This document shows, piece after piece, positions 5,428 through 8,585 of a DNA stretch of 8,585 nucleotides. How positions within the stretch are numbered: the first letter of the stretch is position 1; the number at the start of each line of letters is the position of its first letter. The stretch is from an uncultured Eubacteriales bacterium. Lineage in GTDB: Bacteria > Bacillota > Clostridia > Oscillospirales > Oscillospiraceae. Location of the stretch: contig CABSAB010000043.1 of NCBI GenBank assembly GCA_902475515.1, forward strand, positions 1 through 8,585, given 5' to 3'. The position numbers and the translations under genes are program-made. Below the pieces are notes generated by a model. It saw only the letters and a list, made by a program, of their open reading frames with translations, was not told the origin of the DNA and did no database searches.

Positions 5428-6642
5428 ATGCGAAATATATCCTTTAGCCCGCCGGATATCAGCGAGCTGGAAATTGCAGAGGTCTGCGAGGCACTTCGGT
5501 CCAGCTGGATCACCACCGGACCCAGAACCAAACAGCTGGAAGAGGAATTGGCCGCTTTTTGTCATACAAATAAAGTCGTTTGCCTGAACTCCGCCACGGC
5601 GGCGGAGGAGATGAACCTCCGGGTGCTGGGCCTGGGGCCCGGGGATGAGGTCCTGGTGCCGGCCTACACCTATTCCGCCTCTGCGGCGGCGGCCATCCAT
5701 GTGGGAGCCACGGTAAAGTTTATCGACTGCCAGAAGGATTCCCTGGAGATGGATTACGATCAGATGGAGCGGGCCATGACCGAACATACCAAGGCCATCG
5801 TCCCGGTGGACCTGGGGGGTGTCCTGTGCGATTATGACCGCATCTTTGCGGCGGTGGAGCAGAAGAAACGGCTGTTCCGCCCTGCGGGTGCTATTCAGGA
5901 GGCTTTGGGACGGGTTGCCGTGGTGGCGGACTGCGCCCACGGCCTGGGTGCCCACCAGAATGGGAAAGCTGCCGGTGAGATCGCGGATTTCACGTCCTTT
6001 TCGTTCCATGCTGTCAAGAATTTCACCACGGCGGAGGGCGGCGCGTCCACCTGGCGTTCCATGGCCGGGGTCGATGACGAGGAACTCTACCATACCTATC
6101 AGCTGCTGAGCCTCCACGGGCAGTCCAAGGATGCCCTGGCCAAGACCCAGCTGGGGGCCTGGGAGTACGATATTGTGGGCCCCTGGTATAAATGCAATAT
6201 GACCGATATCATGGCGGCCATTGGCCTTGCGCAGATGCAGCGCTATCCGGCGCTGCTTGCCCGGCGGCGGGAGATCATTGCCCGCTACGACGCGGCGCTT
6301 TGGCCCCTGGGCGTGGAGACGCTGGCGCATGCCGGAGATGATTTTTGCAGCTCCGGGCATCTGTATCTGACGAGAGTTCCGGGGATCACCGAGCAGCAGC
6401 GCAATGAGATCATTATTCAAATGGCGGAGCTGGGTGTTTCATGCAATGTGCACTATAAGCCCCTGCCCATGATGACCGCGTATAAGAAGCTGGGCGCGGA
6501 TATCCGGGATTTTCCCAATGCCTTTGCCCACTATCAAAATGAGATCACCCTGCCGCTGCACACCAAGCTCAGCGATGAGGATGTCGACTATGTGATCGAC
6601 TGCTATCAGCAGGTCCTGCGCCCCTATCTGCGCGGATGCTGA
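5428..6642 (+). CDS. DegT/DnrJ/EryC1/StrS-family PLP-dependent sugar aminotransferase
   Basis: A fold-type I aminotransferase of 404 residues that would transfer an amino group (usually from glutamate) to a keto-sugar nucleotide, typically a UDP-4-keto-6-deoxy sugar, in the cytoplasm. Visible motifs: NSATAA at 54-59 (phosphate-binding region), PGDEVLVPAYTYSASAAA at 71-88, ADCAHGLGA at 167-175 with Asp168 contacting the PLP ring nitrogen, and FHAVKNFTTAEGG at 193-205 with Lys197 as the Schiff-base lysine. The C-terminus carries NVHYKPLP and ITLPLH, typical of the family. GAGGAG lies 5 nt before the ATG. It is first in the operon and overlaps the initiating sugar transferase by 7 nt, which suggests it makes that enzyme's amino-sugar donor (PglE-like logic). 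No 4,6-dehydratase or acetyltransferase is in the window. The exact substrate is not determinable. Confidence 0.95.
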   Translation: MRNISFSPPDISELEIAEVCEALRSSWITTGPRTKQLEEELAAFCHTNKVVCLNSATAAEEMNLRVLGLGPGDEVLVPAYTYSASAAAAIHVGATVKFIDCQKDSLEMDYDQMERAMTEHTKAIVPVDLGGVLCDYDRIFAAVEQKKRLFRPAGAIQEALGRVAVVADCAHGLGAHQNGKAAGEIADFTSFSFHAVKNFTTAEGGASTWRSMAGVDDEELYHTYQLLSLHGQSKDALAKTQLGAWEYDIVGPWYKCNMTDIMAAIGLAQMQRYPALLARRREIIARYDAALWPLGVETLAHAGDDFCSSGHLYLTRVPGITEQQRNEIIIQMAELGVSCNVHYKPLPMMTAYKKLGADIRDFPNAFAHYQNEITLPLHTKLSDEDVDYVIDCYQQVLRPYLRGC

Positions 6643-7355
6643 GAGCGTGGGAGCAGCTGCCCGCCTCCATGCAGACCGAGGCAGTGCGGCCCTATTATGA
6701 AGCCCTGCGGCACAGGCGGGGCGGTCTGCTGTGCAAGCGGGTGTTTGATGTTGTGGCTGCGGCAGGAATGCTGGTGCTGCTGTCTCCGGTATTTTTGATC
6801 CTGGCCGTTGCCATCAAGCTGGATTCGCCGGGGCCGGTGTTCTACCGGCAGGTGCGGGTGACCCAGTACGGAAAGAGCTTCCGCATTTTCAAATTCCGCA
6901 CCATGGTGGCGGATGCGGACCGGATCGGCGCTCAGGTGACAGTCAGCGGCGACAGCCGCATTACCCGGGTGGGCAAGGTGATCCGAAACTGCCGCTTGGA
7001 TGAGATCGGCCAGCTGCTCAATGTGCTGGCGGGGTCCATGTCCTTTGTGGGCACCCGGCCAGAGGTGCCGAAGTACGTGGAACGGTATACGCCGGAGATG
7101 CTGGCAACGCTGCTGCTGCCGGCGGGGATCACCTCGGAGGCCAGTATCCGCTATAAGGATGAATCCGACCTGCTGGATGCGGCGGAGGATGTGGACGAGG
7201 TTTATGTGCAGCAGGTGCTGCCGGGAAAAATGTATTATAATCTGAAAGCGCTGGAAGTCTTTAGCGTTTGGAGCGAGATCCGCACTATGTTCCGCACCGT
7301 GCTGGCGGTGCTTGGGAAAAACTATGCGGATACGCAGGGACGGAGGGAATCATGA
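6636..7355 (+). CDS. Initiating sugar transferase (bacterial sugar transferase, monotopic phosphoglycosyl transferase)
   Basis: This enzyme transfers a sugar-1-phosphate from a UDP-sugar to undecaprenyl phosphate at the cytoplasmic face, the first committed step of a surface glycan. In the 239 residues, a ~33-residue N-terminal tail precedes a membrane-inserted helix at about 36-60 with the Ser50-Pro51 break typical of the re-entrant helix in PglC. The core follows: DSPGPVFYRQVRVTQYGKSF (63-82), FKFRTM (85-90), the catalytic Asp-Glu pair in RLDEIGQLLNVL (D122, E123), and FVGTRPEVPKYVERY (137-151). The extra N-terminal membrane domain of WcaJ is absent, so it is the short PglC/EpsL type. ATG 6636 overlaps the aminotransferase end by 7 nt and fits the family N-terminus (LPASMQTEAVRPYYEAL); its last four bases overlap the next gene (ATGA). 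Translational coupling is expected. Confidence 0.96.
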   Translation: MLRAWEQLPASMQTEAVRPYYEALRHRRGGLLCKRVFDVVAAAGMLVLLSPVFLILAVAIKLDSPGPVFYRQVRVTQYGKSFRIFKFRTMVADADRIGAQVTVSGDSRITRVGKVIRNCRLDEIGQLLNVLAGSMSFVGTRPEVPKYVERYTPEMLATLLLPAGITSEASIRYKDESDLLDAAEDVDEVYVQQVLPGKMYYNLKALEVFSVWSEIRTMFRTVLAVLGKNYADTQGRRES

Positions 7356-8365
7356 GCAGTAATATGCAGTATGAAGAGCCAATTGTGATCAAGGATCTGT
7401 GCCGGTATCTTCTGAAAAAATGGCGGCTGTTTCTGGTCGCGGCAATAGCCGGGGCGGTCTTGCTTGGTGGCTATCAGGCGGCGGTGAATCTGTTTGTGGA
7501 GCCGGAGCTGGTCATGTCAGAAGAAGAACTGCTGAACGCCGAAACAACAATAGAAACCAATGAAACGGCGCTGGTCAGCGCGAGCAAGGAAATTGCGACG
7601 CTACAGGCGGACCTGAACGAACTGTATAAGCTGCAGCGGGAATACGACAGCATTGCCGAAGCCCTTGCAGAAAAGGGCCTTTCGGATACACAGACCATAT
7701 CCGCAAGGCTGGAGCTGGACGAAAAGAAGGCATCGGTCCAGGCGCAGATCAGCAGCAAAAGACAGCGGATCCGGACCCTCAATGATGATATATTTAAACG
7801 CGAGCGGGACAATACCGAACTGCTGGCGAAAACGGAGGAAACGGCGTCCCATTCGCTGACCAGTGGCGTGGCGGCAAAGGTGTTTGTTGGTGCGGTGCTG
7901 GGGCTCGTACTGATGTTTGCGGGACTGTTCCTGCGCTATTACTTTGATAAGGCCCTGCGCAGTCCAGACAGCCTTACCGTCCGGTTTGGGCTTCCGCTGC
8001 TGGGATCGCTGTATGAGGCGGCGCCCGGCAGAGGCAAAGAGCCTGTTGATGCCCAGCGGCAGTGCGCCGCAGCAGCCGCAAAGATCCAGTTGCTGGCCGG
8101 AGAGGACCGGGTGCTGTTGGTGACGGGAACGGTGCAGACAGAGGCCCTTGAGACCGTATGCGCGGCCCTGCGGGCCAATTTGCCGGGCTATGAGCTGCTG
8201 CTGTCGGAAAATCCGGTGGAGCATCCCGAACTGCTGCTTCAGAAGAAACCCTGCAGATTGGTGCTGGTGGAGAAGGTCCACGGAACGAATGTGGACGATT
8301 TGCAGCGGCTGCTGGAGTTTTTGCATATCAGCGATACCCCTGTGGTCGGCGCGATCGCCGTTTGA
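7352..8365 (+). CDS. Wzz/CpsC-like polysaccharide co-polymerase with a degenerate BY-kinase-like C-terminal domain
   Basis: A membrane protein that should set polysaccharide chain length with the polymerase. In 337 residues: a cytoplasmic start (VIKDLCRYLLKKWRLF, 12-27), first membrane segment about 26-48, an extracellular coiled-coil-like part rich in Glu, Lys and Gln (about 55-165), second membrane segment about 174-197, then LRSPDSLTVRFGLPLLGSLY (202-221), typical after the second helix in CpsC/CapA proteins. The proline-rich motif normally just before the second helix is missing. The extra ~85 residues (252-337: DRVLLVTGT, CRLVLVEKVHG, TPVVGAIAV) follow a BY-kinase strand pattern, but no Walker A GxxxxGKS/T is present. 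Start ATG 7352 has GGAGGG at 7342-7347 and overlaps the preceding stop (ATGA). A kinase partner, CpsD-like, is not in the window. Confidence 0.85.
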   Translation: MSSNMQYEEPIVIKDLCRYLLKKWRLFLVAAIAGAVLLGGYQAAVNLFVEPELVMSEEELLNAETTIETNETALVSASKEIATLQADLNELYKLQREYDSIAEALAEKGLSDTQTISARLELDEKKASVQAQISSKRQRIRTLNDDIFKRERDNTELLAKTEETASHSLTSGVAAKVFVGAVLGLVLMFAGLFLRYYFDKALRSPDSLTVRFGLPLLGSLYEAAPGRGKEPVDAQRQCAAAAAKIQLLAGEDRVLLVTGTVQTEALETVCAALRANLPGYELLLSENPVEHPELLLQKKPCRLVLVEKVHGTNVDDLQRLLEFLHISDTPVVGAIAV

Positions 8366-8375
8366 TCGAAGCGGT

Positions 8376-8585
8376 ATGGCGGCGTACCCGGAGACAGAAA
8401 ATCGCAGAAAACGGTCCCCGGTGCACTTGGGCGTGAACGTTGCTTCTCTATGCCGGGGATGTGTGGGGACCGGAAATAGATACGATCGCCATGTCAGACG
8501 AACTGGAGATCCACGGTGGATGAAATGTTTTGCGCAGCATAGGCGGGCCGAAAAAATTCCGGATCGTCCTTTCCATATACCGTCA
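8376..8585 (+). CDS. Doubtful partial open frame running off the right edge
   Basis: ATG at 8376, 11 nt after the Wzz-like stop, opens a frame that stays open for 70 codons to the window end (MAAYPETENRRKRSPVHLGV..., later rich in Arg and Cys). There is no good ribosome site, third-position GC falls off after about codon 20, and no family is recognised. Two competing readings exist. A frame-3 segment at 8437-8523 (TLLLYAGDVWGPEIDTIAMSDELEIHGG, in part) looks protein-like but is bounded by stops. A minus-strand frame entering from the right edge (YGKDDPEFFRPAYAAQNISS, in part) ends with TGA at 8494-8496. I cannot say which, if any, is real; a frame-broken gene following the Wzz-like gene is as likely. 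Confidence 0.2.
   Translation, partial: MAAYPETENRRKRSPVHLGVNVASLCRGCVGTGNRYDRHVRRTGDPRWMKCFAQHRRAEKIPDRPFHIPS

Noticed and set aside
4064..6420. Long minus-strand frames opposite the AraC-GyrI and aminotransferase genes
   Set aside because: The plus-strand proteins have clear domains and ribosome sites; the antisense frames have none.
7601..8326. A 241-codon minus-strand frame opposite the Wzz-like gene
   Set aside because: No recognisable motif; the plus-strand gene is coupled to its operon and has membrane segments in the expected order.

Overview
The window looks like a chromosomal segment of a low-to-medium GC Gram-positive anaerobe, probably a gut clostridium of the Oscillospiraceae type. 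The signs are strong GGAGG-type ribosome binding sites, SigA-like promoters, a perfect CIRCE operator, a YyaL-family protein, and a DegT aminotransferase / initiating sugar transferase / Wzz-like gene order. The taxonomic placement is inference; no marker gene is present.

Positions 1-1138 are visibly more AT-rich than the rest and hold pieces of small, unrecognised membrane proteins: a C-terminal fragment entering from the left edge, a complete 85-residue protein with three predicted membrane segments, and a 120-residue protein with two. Between the last two lies about 180 bases of debris-like sequence with an inverted repeat. A bidirectional terminator at 1139-1171 closes this region.

Positions 1273-1875 carry a minus-strand small heat-shock protein gene (Hsp20 / alpha-crystallin) with a strong Shine-Dalgarno, a leader of about 140 nt and a perfect CIRCE element, the HrcA operator, overlapping its promoter. 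On the plus strand, 2144-4000 encodes a YyaL / DUF255 protein (thioredoxin-like domain plus a helical barrel). Its reading frame stops just before a typical family C-terminus that lies in the -1 frame (to 4074), so a single-base frameshift is very likely. Next, 4208-5083 encodes an AraC-type regulator fused to a GyrI-like effector-binding domain, with its own promoter and a strong intrinsic terminator.

Positions 5235-8365 are the start of a surface-polysaccharide operon. A near-consensus promoter has a dyad over its -35 box and a leader of about 150 nt. It is followed by three tightly coupled genes: a DegT/DnrJ sugar aminotransferase, an initiating phosphoglycosyl transferase (PglC/WcaJ class), and a Wzz/CpsC-like chain-length regulator with an unusual C-terminal domain resembling a dead BY-kinase. 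Together they would make an amino-deoxy sugar nucleotide, load the first sugar on the lipid carrier and govern polymer length. The last 220 bases have no confident gene.

No wholly new system is evident. The points most worth a second look are the modified Wzz-like protein, the dyad over the operon promoter, the internal start at the domain boundary of the AraC regulator, and the frame breaks in two genes.
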